In this document: positions 9,217 through 16,209 of the stretch, piece by piece
How the letters are laid out: each line of letters starts with the position of its first letter
Position numbering within the stretch: position 1 is the stretch's first letter
Origin: Nesterenkonia sp. E16_10
GTDB lineage: Bacteria; Actinomycetota; Actinomycetes; Actinomycetales; Micrococcaceae
Assembly (NCBI RefSeq): GCF_017347085.1
Contig: NZ_JADPSA010000006.1
Location: forward strand, 1-32,400
Length of the DNA stretch: 32,400 nt
Reading direction: 5' to 3'
The notes under the pieces: model-generated
The model's input: the letters and a program-made list of their open reading frames with translations, nothing else
Told to the model about the DNA's origin: nothing
Database searches by the model: none
Translations under genes and position numbers: made by a program

Positions 9217-11214
9217 ATGTCCGAAGAAGAGTCACCCTCGCGCGGCCAGCGTCTGGGCCAGGAGACCCGACGGGTCTCGCGCCAGGCCGGTCAGGCGCTG
9301 GGCCAGCTGAACCCGATCTCACGATCCACCTATCCGCATGACATCCACCCCGCGCTGGTGCCCGGGATCGGCATCGATGAGCAGCGCCGTCGCTACAGCA
9401 TCGACTGGCTGATCTTCACGATCACCGGAGTGCTCACCGTGGCCTTCGTCATCTGGGGGGTCACCAGCCCGGAGAGCGTCGGGCAGGTCTCCGGGATGGC
9501 CTATGAGTGGACCATGGACCATGCGGGATGGCTCTTCAACGCGGTGGCCATTGTGGTGCTGGTCTTCCTGCTGATCCTCGCCGCCACCCGTTACGGCAGG
9601 ATCCCGCTGGGCAAGGACGGCGAGCAGCCGGAGTTCTCCACCTTCGCCTGGATCTCGATGCTCTTCGCCGCCGGCATCGGCATCGGGGTGCTCTTCTGGG
9701 GGCCCGCCGAGCCGCTGACCTACTTCCACAGCGTGCCCCCGCCGCTGGAGCACGCGCCCGAGTCCGACCAGGCGCTGCACAGCGCCATGGCGCAGACCTA
9801 CTACCACTGGGGGCTTCACGCCTGGGGCATCTATGCCCTGGTCGGCGGCGCGGTGGCCTATGCCGCCTATCGGCGCGGCCGGGTCCCGCTGATGTCGGCG
9901 ATCTTCGAGAAGCTCTTCGGCAAGAAGCACTCCGAGGGCTTCGCCGGCCAGCTGATCGACATGTTCGCCATCATCGCCACGCTCTTCGGCACCGCCGCGG
10001 CGCTGGGCATCGCGGTGGTTCAGATCGGTGAGGGTGTGGTGATCGTCTCCGGCGCCTCGGAGCTGACCAACGCCATGCTGATCGGCATCATCGCCGTGCT
10101 CAGCGCCTGCTTCGTGGTCTCCGCCGTCTCCGGCATCTCCCGCGGCATCCGCTACCTCTCCAGCATCAACATCATCCTCACCATCGGGGTGATCGGGCTG
10201 TTCTTCTTCGCCGGGCCGACGCTCTTCCTGCTCAACATGCTGCCCTCGGCGCTGATGGAGTATCTGGGCACGCTCTTCACGATGATGGGCCGCTCTGCCT
10301 CCTGGGGCCAGGACAAGGTGGAGTTCAAGTCCACCTGGACCGTCTACTACTGGGCCTGGTGGATCTCCTGGTCACCCTTCGTCGGGATCTTCATCGCCCG
10401 GGTCTCCCGGGGACGCACCATCCGGCAGTTCATACTCGGCGTCATCCTGGTCCCCTCCTCGCTGCTCTTCCTGGCCTACGGGGTCATGGGCGGGGTCTCG
10501 ATGTGGCTCTCCCGGGAGGGTCAGGGCGATGTCAGCCCGGACCTGACCGCCCCGGAGGTGCTCTTCGCCGTGGTCGACGCGCTGCCCTTCCTGCAATGGC
10601 TGCCGATCGTCATCGTGGTGATCCTCTCGATCTTCTTCATCACCTCCGCAGACTCCGCCTCGGTGGTCATGGGCATCCTGACCACCCGCGGCGATCAGGA
10701 CCCGAACAAGATCGTGGTGGTCTTCTGGGGCCTGGTCATGGCCGGCGTCGCCACCGTCATGCTGCTGCTCGGCGACGAGACCGCGCTGGAGGGACTGCAG
10801 TCGCTGGTGATCATCACCGCGCTGCCCTTCGCCCTGGTGCTGATCCTGATCATGGTCGCCTGGTCGCGCGAGCTGGCCACCGATCCGCATGCGCTGCGTG
10901 AGAAGTACGCCGCCACCGCGGTGGGCAATGCGGTGCTCGACGGCGTCACGCGCTACGGCGACGACTTCGCCATCGAGGTGGTCCCCACCCACCCGGGTGA
11001 GGGCGCGGGCGCCGAGGTGGACTCCGAGCACGGTGACTACACCGAGTGGTACCAGCGCACCGATGAGGACGGAACACCGGTGGGCTATGACTTCGCCACC
11101 GGGGAGTGGGCCGACGGCTGGGATCCGGAGACCGGAGAGATCGGCACCGTGGTCACCGAACAGCCCGAGGGGCAGGCGCCGGAGTCCGGCGAGGGTCACA
11201 CCACCAGCCGGTAG
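9217..11214 (+). CDS. BCCT-family betaine/choline/carnitine transporter
   Basis: The 665-residue membrane protein has twelve expected helices between about residues 60 and 550. Family motifs are the glycine-rich GIGIGVLFWGPAEP (153-166) and the tryptophan box WAWWISWSPF (379-388), the region that binds quaternary ammonium in BetP. It would import a compatible solute such as glycine betaine with Na+, or choline. The N-terminus (1-55) is hydrophilic. The cytoplasmic C-terminus (about 549-665) is long and acidic, with a Trp/Tyr/Asp-rich stretch (EWYQRTDEDGTPVGYDFATG). In BetP the C-terminal tail senses osmotic state, though this tail is not like BetP's basic helix. The exact substrate is not determinable here. 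Confidence 0.93.
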   Translation: MSEEESPSRGQRLGQETRRVSRQAGQALGQLNPISRSTYPHDIHPALVPGIGIDEQRRRYSIDWLIFTITGVLTVAFVIWGVTSPESVGQVSGMAYEWTMDHAGWLFNAVAIVVLVFLLILAATRYGRIPLGKDGEQPEFSTFAWISMLFAAGIGIGVLFWGPAEPLTYFHSVPPPLEHAPESDQALHSAMAQTYYHWGLHAWGIYALVGGAVAYAAYRRGRVPLMSAIFEKLFGKKHSEGFAGQLIDMFAIIATLFGTAAALGIAVVQIGEGVVIVSGASELTNAMLIGIIAVLSACFVVSAVSGISRGIRYLSSINIILTIGVIGLFFFAGPTLFLLNMLPSALMEYLGTLFTMMGRSASWGQDKVEFKSTWTVYYWAWWISWSPFVGIFIARVSRGRTIRQFILGVILVPSSLLFLAYGVMGGVSMWLSREGQGDVSPDLTAPEVLFAVVDALPFLQWLPIVIVVILSIFFITSADSASVVMGILTTRGDQDPNKIVVVFWGLVMAGVATVMLLLGDETALEGLQSLVIITALPFALVLILIMVAWSRELATDPHALREKYAATAVGNAVLDGVTRYGDDFAIEVVPTHPGEGAGAEVDSEHGDYTEWYQRTDEDGTPVGYDFATGEWADGWDPETGEIGTVVTEQPEGQAPESGEGHTTSR

Positions 11215-11525
11215 CCGCGCTTGACCACGGTCTTGACCATCCTCGGGTCAGGCAGCGACTGGCGCAGCCGCGAGACCCACATCTCCAGGGCATGTTCCGA
11301 GCCGCAGTGCGGCAGCACCGCCAGCAGGTGCTCCCTGGAGAGCACCGCGCCCTGTGCCTTCATCAGGGCGCGCATCAGTGCGAGCGGCCCCGGGGCCAGC
11401 TGGACCGGGGCCGTGTCCGGAGCCGGCAGATGCAGGGTGTCCCCGCTGACCGTGATCTCTCCGGATCGGGTGTGCAGGCGCAGGGCGGAGTCCTCCGCCA
11501 CCGGCTGCTGTGCCGGAATCGCCAT
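11196..11525 (-). CDS. Stand-alone winged-helix (OmpR/HemD C-terminal type) DNA-binding protein
   Basis: The 109-residue protein is essentially one OmpR/PhoB-type winged helix (about 38-109) with the recognition region VLSREHLLAVLPHCGSEHALEMWVSRLRQ and the wing VKTVVKRGYRLVV. The same domain occurs at the C-terminus of actinobacterial uroporphyrinogen-III synthase (HemD)-like proteins, and the ending VKRGYRL is characteristic. No synthase domain is present, and upstream lies an intergenic hairpin, so this is a free-standing small regulator or the remnant of a larger protein. GGGGAGGA precedes the ATG. The gene overlaps the end of the BCCT gene by 19 bp in convergent orientation. Target genes are unknown; the palindrome just upstream may be one. 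Confidence 0.75.
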   Translation of the reverse strand: MAIPAQQPVAEDSALRLHTRSGEITVSGDTLHLPAPDTAPVQLAPGPLALMRALMKAQGAVLSREHLLAVLPHCGSEHALEMWVSRLRQSLPDPRMVKTVVKRGYRLVV

Positions 11526-11544
11526 CGCCGTTCCTCCCCGTGAG

Positions 11545-11584
11545 GCCTGAGTCCAGGCCGCTGCTGGACTGCCTGGACTCAGGC
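11545..11584 (-). terminator. Perfect 14-bp inverted repeat between CPBP gene and winged-helix gene
   Basis: GCCTGAGTCCAGGC (11545-11558) and its exact complement GCCTGGACTCAGGC (11571-11584) flank a 12-nt loop. It lies 60 nt after the CPBP stop and 20 nt before the winged-helix ATG, both on the minus strand. No T-run follows. It may terminate the upstream transcript, or serve as an operator for the winged-helix protein. Confidence 0.6.
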
Positions 11585-11643
11585 TAGAGGGAGGGCGTTT
11601 CTCGGGGTTGTCGGCAGTGTGACGCTGGTGTGTCTGGAGCTTC

Positions 11644-12702
11644 TCAGCGGCTCACGCGCTGCGGATAGGCGCGCCGGGCGAAGATCAACAGCCCCACCAG
11701 CAGCGCTCCGGGCAGGATCCATCCGGTGAAACCCTGCAGGGTGGCCTGGCGCAGGTCCACCATCTCGCCCGCCTCGGCGAACCAGAAGTGCAGGATGACG
11801 GCCGCCGAGATCATCGACTGCGCGAACGCGGCGGGCCAGATCGACCCGGACTGCATCCGCAGCCAGGCCAGCACACCGCCGATGATGGTGGCATAGCCCA
11901 GCATCAGCGCCAGCGCCTGGAACACCGGGGTCTGGGTATAGAAGAATCCGGCGGCCAGCAGCGGGGCGTACCAGAGTCCCGAGATCACGCCGGTGACCAC
12001 GACGGCGGCGCGCGGGCCCCAGCGCAGCTGCAGCCGCGGGAAGAGGTAGCCGCGCCAGCCCATCTCGATCCCGGCGTGCAGGAACACCCCGAGCACCGAG
12101 GAGGAGAAGATGACTCCCACCTCCAGCAGCAGGCCGGTGGCGATGAACTCCGTGGCGTCGCGACCCAGCCGTGAGCTCAGATCCTGCACGAAGAGCGGCA
12201 TCGAGGGATCGAAGGGATAGACCCCCAGCGCGCCGCCCAGCGGCAGCGCGATGAAGCTGAAGCCGAAGAAGAGCAGCAGTGCGAGCACCGACCAGCCCAG
12301 CAGCCTGCGCACCGGACGCAGCGGGGTGATGCCCAGGGCGTCGGTCAGGCTCTGCGCCTTGAGGATCTGAGCTGGCTGCTCTGGCTGGGTTGCCTGCTGT
12401 GACTGTCCTGACTGTTCTGCGTGCTCTGCCTGCACTGCCTGGGCCGAGCCTGGGCGGTGGCCGTAGAGCACCGCCGGCGGCTGCCGGCGTTCCAGGACGT
12501 AGGCGACCACCGCGGCCACGGCCGGGGTGACCATGAAGAGGTTGTAATACACCCCCAGCTCGGCGGCGCTTCGCTCCTCGGGGCTCATCAGCACCAGCGG
12601 CAGGGCGATCAGCCAGCCCAGGGTGAGGGCCACCAGCACGAAGGTGCTGAGGATGACCAGGGGAGTGCGCGGCGTCGCCGGGGAGGAGGGAGGAACAGTC
12701 AC
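11644..12702 (-). CDS. CPBP-family membrane protein with degenerate catalytic motifs
   Basis: The 352-residue multi-pass membrane protein has hydrophobic helices at about 15-38, 50-72, 134-158, 180-208, 230-252, 262-280, 288-306 and 326-342. The C-terminal half aligns by eye with CPBP (CAAX prenyl protease/bacteriocin-processing, Abi) proteins. Motif 1, normally EE-x-GWRG, reads IEMGWRGYL (212-220), losing the first Glu. Motif 2, normally a WH, reads LWYAP with Tyr245. Motif 3, normally a His with a downstream Asn, reads FAQSMIS with Gln295 and Ser299. Only Glu213 and Arg217 remain, so peptidase activity is unlikely. Residues 83-115 are a Gln/Ala/Glu-rich linker. It starts 45 bp after the methyltransferase gene and is probably cotranscribed with it. 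Confidence 0.78.
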   Translation of the reverse strand: MTVPPSSPATPRTPLVILSTFVLVALTLGWLIALPLVLMSPEERSAAELGVYYNLFMVTPAVAAVVAYVLERRQPPAVLYGHRPGSAQAVQAEHAEQSGQSQQATQPEQPAQILKAQSLTDALGITPLRPVRRLLGWSVLALLLFFGFSFIALPLGGALGVYPFDPSMPLFVQDLSSRLGRDATEFIATGLLLEVGVIFSSSVLGVFLHAGIEMGWRGYLFPRLQLRWGPRAAVVVTGVISGLWYAPLLAAGFFYTQTPVFQALALMLGYATIIGGVLAWLRMQSGSIWPAAFAQSMISAAVILHFWFAEAGEMVDLRQATLQGFTGWILPGALLVGLLIFARRAYPQRVSR

Positions 12703-12747
12703 GCAAGAACCCTACCGGCTCAGCCTGGACCGCTTCCTGCGGACCGC

Positions 12748-13539
12748 TCAGCCGCGCCCGGAGCTGCGCCGGGCGATGAAGAACAGTCGACGGAAGGGCA
12801 GGATCGTGCCGATCCTGGTCGCCGGATAGGCCTCACGCAGCGCTGCCTTGTACTCGGCGATGAACTCCTCGCGGACATCGTCGGGGAGCGCCTCGAGGAC
12901 CGGACGCGCCGCGGCCGCGGAGATCCAGTCGAAGACCGGGTCCTGGCCCTGCAGGACATGGTGGTAGCGGGTCTCCCAGGCCTCGACCTCCCAGCCGGGC
13001 AGCGAGACGTCGAGCATATAGTCGCTCAGCTCGGCGGTGGGCTTGAGCAGCGACTCCGGGTCGATATGCGCGGCGTAGGGACGCTTGGCGGCGAACTCGG
13101 CAAGCAACCGGTGGCTCGGGGCGCCGAAGTTGCCCGGGACCTGCACCGCCAGCGCGCCCTCGGCGGCCACGTTGTCCATGATCGCCGGCAGCAGCTCGCG
13201 GTGCTCGGGGATCCACTGCAGCGCGGCGTTGGAGACGATCAGGTCGGCCTTCGCCTCCAGATGGAGGTCCCGGATATCGGCGCGGGCGTAGGAGATCCGA
13301 TCGTCATCGGTGGCCTCACCGGCTCGCTGCAGCATCTCCTCCGAGGAGTCGATACCGGTGATCCAGGCCTTCGGCCACATGCCACGCAGCACCGGCATCC
13401 CGTTGCCGGGCCCGCATCCGAGGTCCACGATCCGGTCCGCCCGGGGGGCGCGCACACGCTGGAGCAGGTCGATGAAGGGCTGAGTTCGTTCGGAGGCGTA
13501 GGTCAGATACGCCCCCGGGTTCCACTGGGTACTGGGCAT
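12748..13539 (-). CDS. tam: Trans-aconitate 2-methyltransferase
   Basis: The 263-residue class I SAM methyltransferase begins QWNPGAYLTYASERTQPF, typical of Tam. The SAM loop is VDLGCGPGNG (38-47), and IVSNAALQWIPEH is the post-motif seen in Tam. The C-terminal end LPFRRLFFIARR is also typical. It methylates trans-aconitate, a spontaneous by-product of cis-aconitate that inhibits aconitase, in the cytosol. TAGACT (13551-13546) ends 6 nt before the ATG and there is no ribosome site, so the transcript is probably leaderless. It is first in a two-gene unit with the CPBP protein. Confidence 0.9.
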   Translation of the reverse strand: MPSTQWNPGAYLTYASERTQPFIDLLQRVRAPRADRIVDLGCGPGNGMPVLRGMWPKAWITGIDSSEEMLQRAGEATDDDRISYARADIRDLHLEAKADLIVSNAALQWIPEHRELLPAIMDNVAAEGALAVQVPGNFGAPSHRLLAEFAAKRPYAAHIDPESLLKPTAELSDYMLDVSLPGWEVEAWETRYHHVLQGQDPVFDWISAAAARPVLEALPDDVREEFIAEYKAALREAYPATRIGTILPFRRLFFIARRSSGRG

Positions 13540-13545
13540 GATCTG

Positions 13546-13551
13546 AGTCTA
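13546..13551 (-). promoter_or_regulatory. Leaderless-type -10 box of tam
   Basis: TAGACT on the minus strand ends 6 nt before the tam ATG, and no Shine-Dalgarno sequence is present. Confidence 0.5.
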
Positions 13552-13654
13552 AATCGAGGTGCTTGAGAACGGCATGGTGCCCGACACATTCCGACACCGG
13601 ATGGGGTCGATCATGGCAGGTGGTGTAGGCGGAGGTGCACCGCGAGACGCGGGC

Positions 13655-13674
13655 TCTAATGCGAACGATTTGCA
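13655..13674 (+). promoter_or_regulatory. aztD promoter with Zur-like imperfect palindrome
   Basis: TCTAAT (13655-13660) is a plausible -10. It is directly followed by the imperfect 15-bp palindrome TGCGAACGATTTGCA (13660-13674; five arm positions on each side match, TGC-n-AA...TT-n-GCA), which would cover the start point. The AT-rich core and position resemble Fur/Zur-family boxes. Zinc control is inferred mainly from the downstream gene. Confidence 0.4.
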
Positions 13675-13696
13675 ATTGTGTAGGGGTTAAATAAGA

Positions 13697-14629
13697 ATGA
13701 GTCGCATGATCACCAAACATCTCACCCTGCCTTCCGTCTTCATGATCCCCGCCCTCGCCCTGGTCTCCTGCGCCGACTCTTCCGCCGACGGCGGTGCCTC
13801 CGAGGAGGAGGCTGCCGCCTCTGCGGAGCCCGTTGCCGGTGACGATGCTGCTGAAGACACCACCGAAGACGCCGCCGACGGCGAGGATGAGGCCTCGGCC
13901 GAAGCCGTCGACCCGTCCGAGCGCGAGACCCACGAGGCCGGCGGTCCCAGCCCGCGCCTGGCGGTCACCTATGACGGCGGCGTCGCGGTGCTCGACGGCG
14001 CCACCCTTGAGGTGCTCGGCGAGGATGAGGCCGAGGGCTTCGTCCGGGTCAACCCGGCGGGCGACGGGAGGCACTTCTTCCTCACCGAGGGCGAGAGCTT
14101 CCGGCTGATCGACGGCGGCACCTGGGGTGAGCCGCACGGGGACCACGATCACTTCTACACCACCGATCCCTATGTCAGTGACATCACCGTGGACGGACCT
14201 GCGCCGGGCCACGTGGTCTCTCACGACGGCGTCGGGACGCTCTTCTTCGACGGCAACGGGGAGATCCACAGCTACGACCTCTCCGAGCTCTCCGAGCTGG
14301 ACCTCGGGGCCGAGACCGGGCTCGAGACCGAGGTGACCGAGACCGAGGAGGCGCACCACGGCGTGGCCGCGGTCTTCAGCGATGGCGGTCGCTTCGAGAC
14401 CCTGGGCAACGAGGATGAGCGCAACGGCGCGCAGGTCTTGGACGCCGAGGGCGAGGAGGTGGCGCGCAGCGAGGAATGCCCCGGCGTCCACGGTGAAGCC
14501 TCCGGTCCTGACGGGATGATCGCGGTGGGCTGTGAGGACGGCGCGCTGATCTTCGACGGCACCGAGTTCACCAAGATCCAGGCCCAGGAGGACTACGCCC
14601 GGATCGGCAACCTTGGGTTCTTGCGGTGA
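13697..14629 (+). pseudogene. aztD: AztD-like zinc chaperone lipoprotein, 3'-truncated
   Basis: The frame encodes 310 residues: a signal with lipobox LVSC (Cys25), an acidic low-complexity linker (26-80), then beta-propeller repeats (RLAVTYDGGVAVLDG, GHVVSHDGVGTLFFDG). The histidine cluster EPHGDHDHFY (145-154) matches periplasmic AztD chaperones, which hand zinc to the AztC binding protein of an ABC importer. Family members are about 400 residues. This one stops in mid-propeller after DYARIGNL, and its last four codons (GFLR, stop) lie in what looks like the left end of an IS30-family element. I therefore call it broken. No aztABC/znuABC genes lie nearby. AGGGG at 13682-13686 supports the ATG at 13697. 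Confidence 0.65.
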
Positions 14630-14732
14630 TTGCAACACTTAGTAGATGGGTGTTGATATGACGGGCTACTCGATCTTTGTGAGACCGGATCTTCTCCAGG
14701 TGTTCTGGACTGGGATGCAGGCCGGCGAATTC
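14612..14732 (+). mobile_element. Left-end fragment of an IS30-family insertion sequence
   Basis: An ATG at 14646 opens a frame beginning MGVDMTGYSIFVRPDLLQVF and continuing WTGMQAGEF. The run VRP-L-VFW-G---GEF is the N-terminal signature of actinobacterial IS30-family transposases, which normally continue with an ITDAA-like helix-turn-helix. After codon 29 the homology stops and the DNA passes directly into an SH3/Rpf gene in another frame. Upstream, TTCTTGCGGTGATTGCAACAC (from about 14615) is the likely terminal inverted repeat; this boundary is inferred from where aztD breaks off. About 120 bp of an element expected to exceed 1 kb remain, with no right end. Confidence 0.65.
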
Positions 14733-16020
14733 CGGCACGAAGATCTCGATCACCGGCAAGAACGGGGACTGGGTCAGCTACCAGGACGGCTCCCGCACAC
14801 TGTGGGTGCACTCGGACTACCTGACCAAGGTGACTGCGGGCTCCTCGGGCTCGAACAGCTCGAGCGGTTCCAACACCGGCTCATCCTCGAACACCGGGTC
14901 CTCCTCGAGCTCCTCGGGTTCGACCACCTCCGCGAGCGGCACCTACCACGTCAATAGCAACGTCTACCTGAACGCTCGCAGCGGACCGGCTACGTCGAAC
15001 CCGATCGTGCTGAACCTGAATCCCAAGCGCGAGTTTCAGATCACCGGGCGCAACGGAGACTGGGTGAGCTTCGTCTACAGCGGCAAGACCGTCTGGGTGG
15101 ACTCCACCTACATCAGTGCAGGGCCCGCCAGCAGCTCGAACAACAGCGGATCCAGTAGCTCCACTCCCACACTGGCGAACTCGACGAACAGCAAGAGCAA
15201 GGTCGTCGGAACGGCCTACGCCACGGCCCAGGTCAACGTCCGGATGGGTCCGAGCACCCAGAACAGCGCGATGTTCTCGGTGCGCACCGGGACGAAGGTC
15301 GAGCTGCTCGAGAAGAAGTCGAACGGCTGGCAGGAGATCAAGGTCAACGGTGCCACCGGATGGATGTCGGCGCAGTTCCTCAGCTCCACCAACCCCGGAA
15401 CCTCGGGCTCCGGTTCGAACAACACCGGTTCGAACAACGGGTCCTCCGGCAGCGGATCATCCACTGCTCCGTCGACTGCGAGCATGCACAAGAAGAGCGC
15501 CCACGGAGCGTACAGCTCAGCCTGGGACAAGCTGGCCCAGTGTGAATCCGGTGGAAACTGGAAGATCAACACCGGCAACGGCTTCTACGGCGGCATCCAG
15601 TTCAGCCCTGAGTCCTGGAAGGAGGTGGGTGGTTCCGGATTCCCGCACGAGGCCAGCAAGGCGGAGCAGATCAAGCGGGCCCACATCCTCTGGAAGAGGC
15701 AGGGCTGGAACGCCTGGCCGCACTGCACCTCCCAGCTGGGCCTCAAGGGTGACCCGGGCGGCTACGGGGACGAGTACTACAAGGTCCACCCCAGCGCGAA
15801 GACGGCCTCCTCGGCCTCGGCCGCAGGGACCTGGACCGCGACCTACAGCGTGCCGCTGCGCGAGACTGCCTCGACCTCCAGCGACAAGCTCGTCCAGATC
15901 CCGCGCAGCGCGCAGCTCAAGCAGCTCCAGCGCGAGGGATCATGGCTGAAGGTCCAGTACACCGCGGGCGGGGAGACCCACACCGGCTGGGTCAACACCA
16001 GCTTCATCTCCCAGGCCTGA
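14722..16020 (+). pseudogene. Secreted SH3b/Rpf-like cell-wall protein, 5'-truncated
   Basis: The frame is open from 14683, but recognisable homology begins near 14722 in the middle of an SH3b domain (ANSGTKISITGKNGDWVSY). Further SH3b domains lie at about 14941-15118 and 15211-15395, joined by Ser/Gly/Asn linkers. A transglycosylase-like (Rpf) domain follows at about 15517-15760 with AWDKLAQCESGGNW, whose Glu at 15544-15546 is the predicted catalytic acid. A last SH3b domain spans about 15835-16017. Such proteins are exported and cleave peptidoglycan, with SH3b domains holding the wall. Signal peptide, start codon and at least half of the first SH3b are missing. The first internal GTG is at 14806, without an export signal. 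The 3' part is intact and codon use matches neighbours, so the loss is recent or artificial. Confidence 0.8.
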
Positions 16021-16073
16021 GTCTTCGGCTCAGCACCCGCACGGCTCACCTTCCGTAGCGGCCTCAGCGCCGA

Positions 16074-16119
16074 CTGATCGGGGGAGTGGCACCAGCAATG
16101 GTGGCGCTCCCCCGATCAG
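16074..16119 (+). terminator. Strong hairpin after the SH3/Rpf gene
   Basis: CTGATCGGGGGAG (16074-16086) pairs perfectly with CTCCCCCGATCAG (16107-16119), and the inner part (GGCACCA with TGGTG) extends the stem. It begins 53 nt after the stop. Confidence 0.75.
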
Positions 16120-16149
16120 CCCTGCTGACCACCATCATCTGCACCATGC

Positions 16150-16207
16150 ACGACGACGGCGGGCTCGACTCCCTCATTCGCGGGAGAGTCGCGTCCGCCG
16201 TCGTCGT
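16150..16207 (-). terminator. Long nested inverted repeat directly after hisD
   Basis: ACGACGACGGCGG (16150-16162) pairs perfectly with CCGCCGTCGTCGT (16195-16207). Inside, GACTC (16167-16171) pairs with GAGTC (16186-16190). It begins 2 nt past the hisD stop and faces the terminator at 16074, so the two convergent genes each have one. Confidence 0.65.
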
Positions 16208-16209
16208 CG

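Noticed and set aside
12421-13566. A 381-codon plus-strand open frame over tam and the CPBP gene
   Set aside because: Antisense shadow; tam and CPBP have recognisable folds and start signals on the other strand.
14646-14957. A 103-codon protein gene starting at the IS30 transposase ATG
   Set aside because: Only the first 29 codons are transposase; beyond 14732 the frame is out of phase with the SH3/Rpf gene and has no homology.
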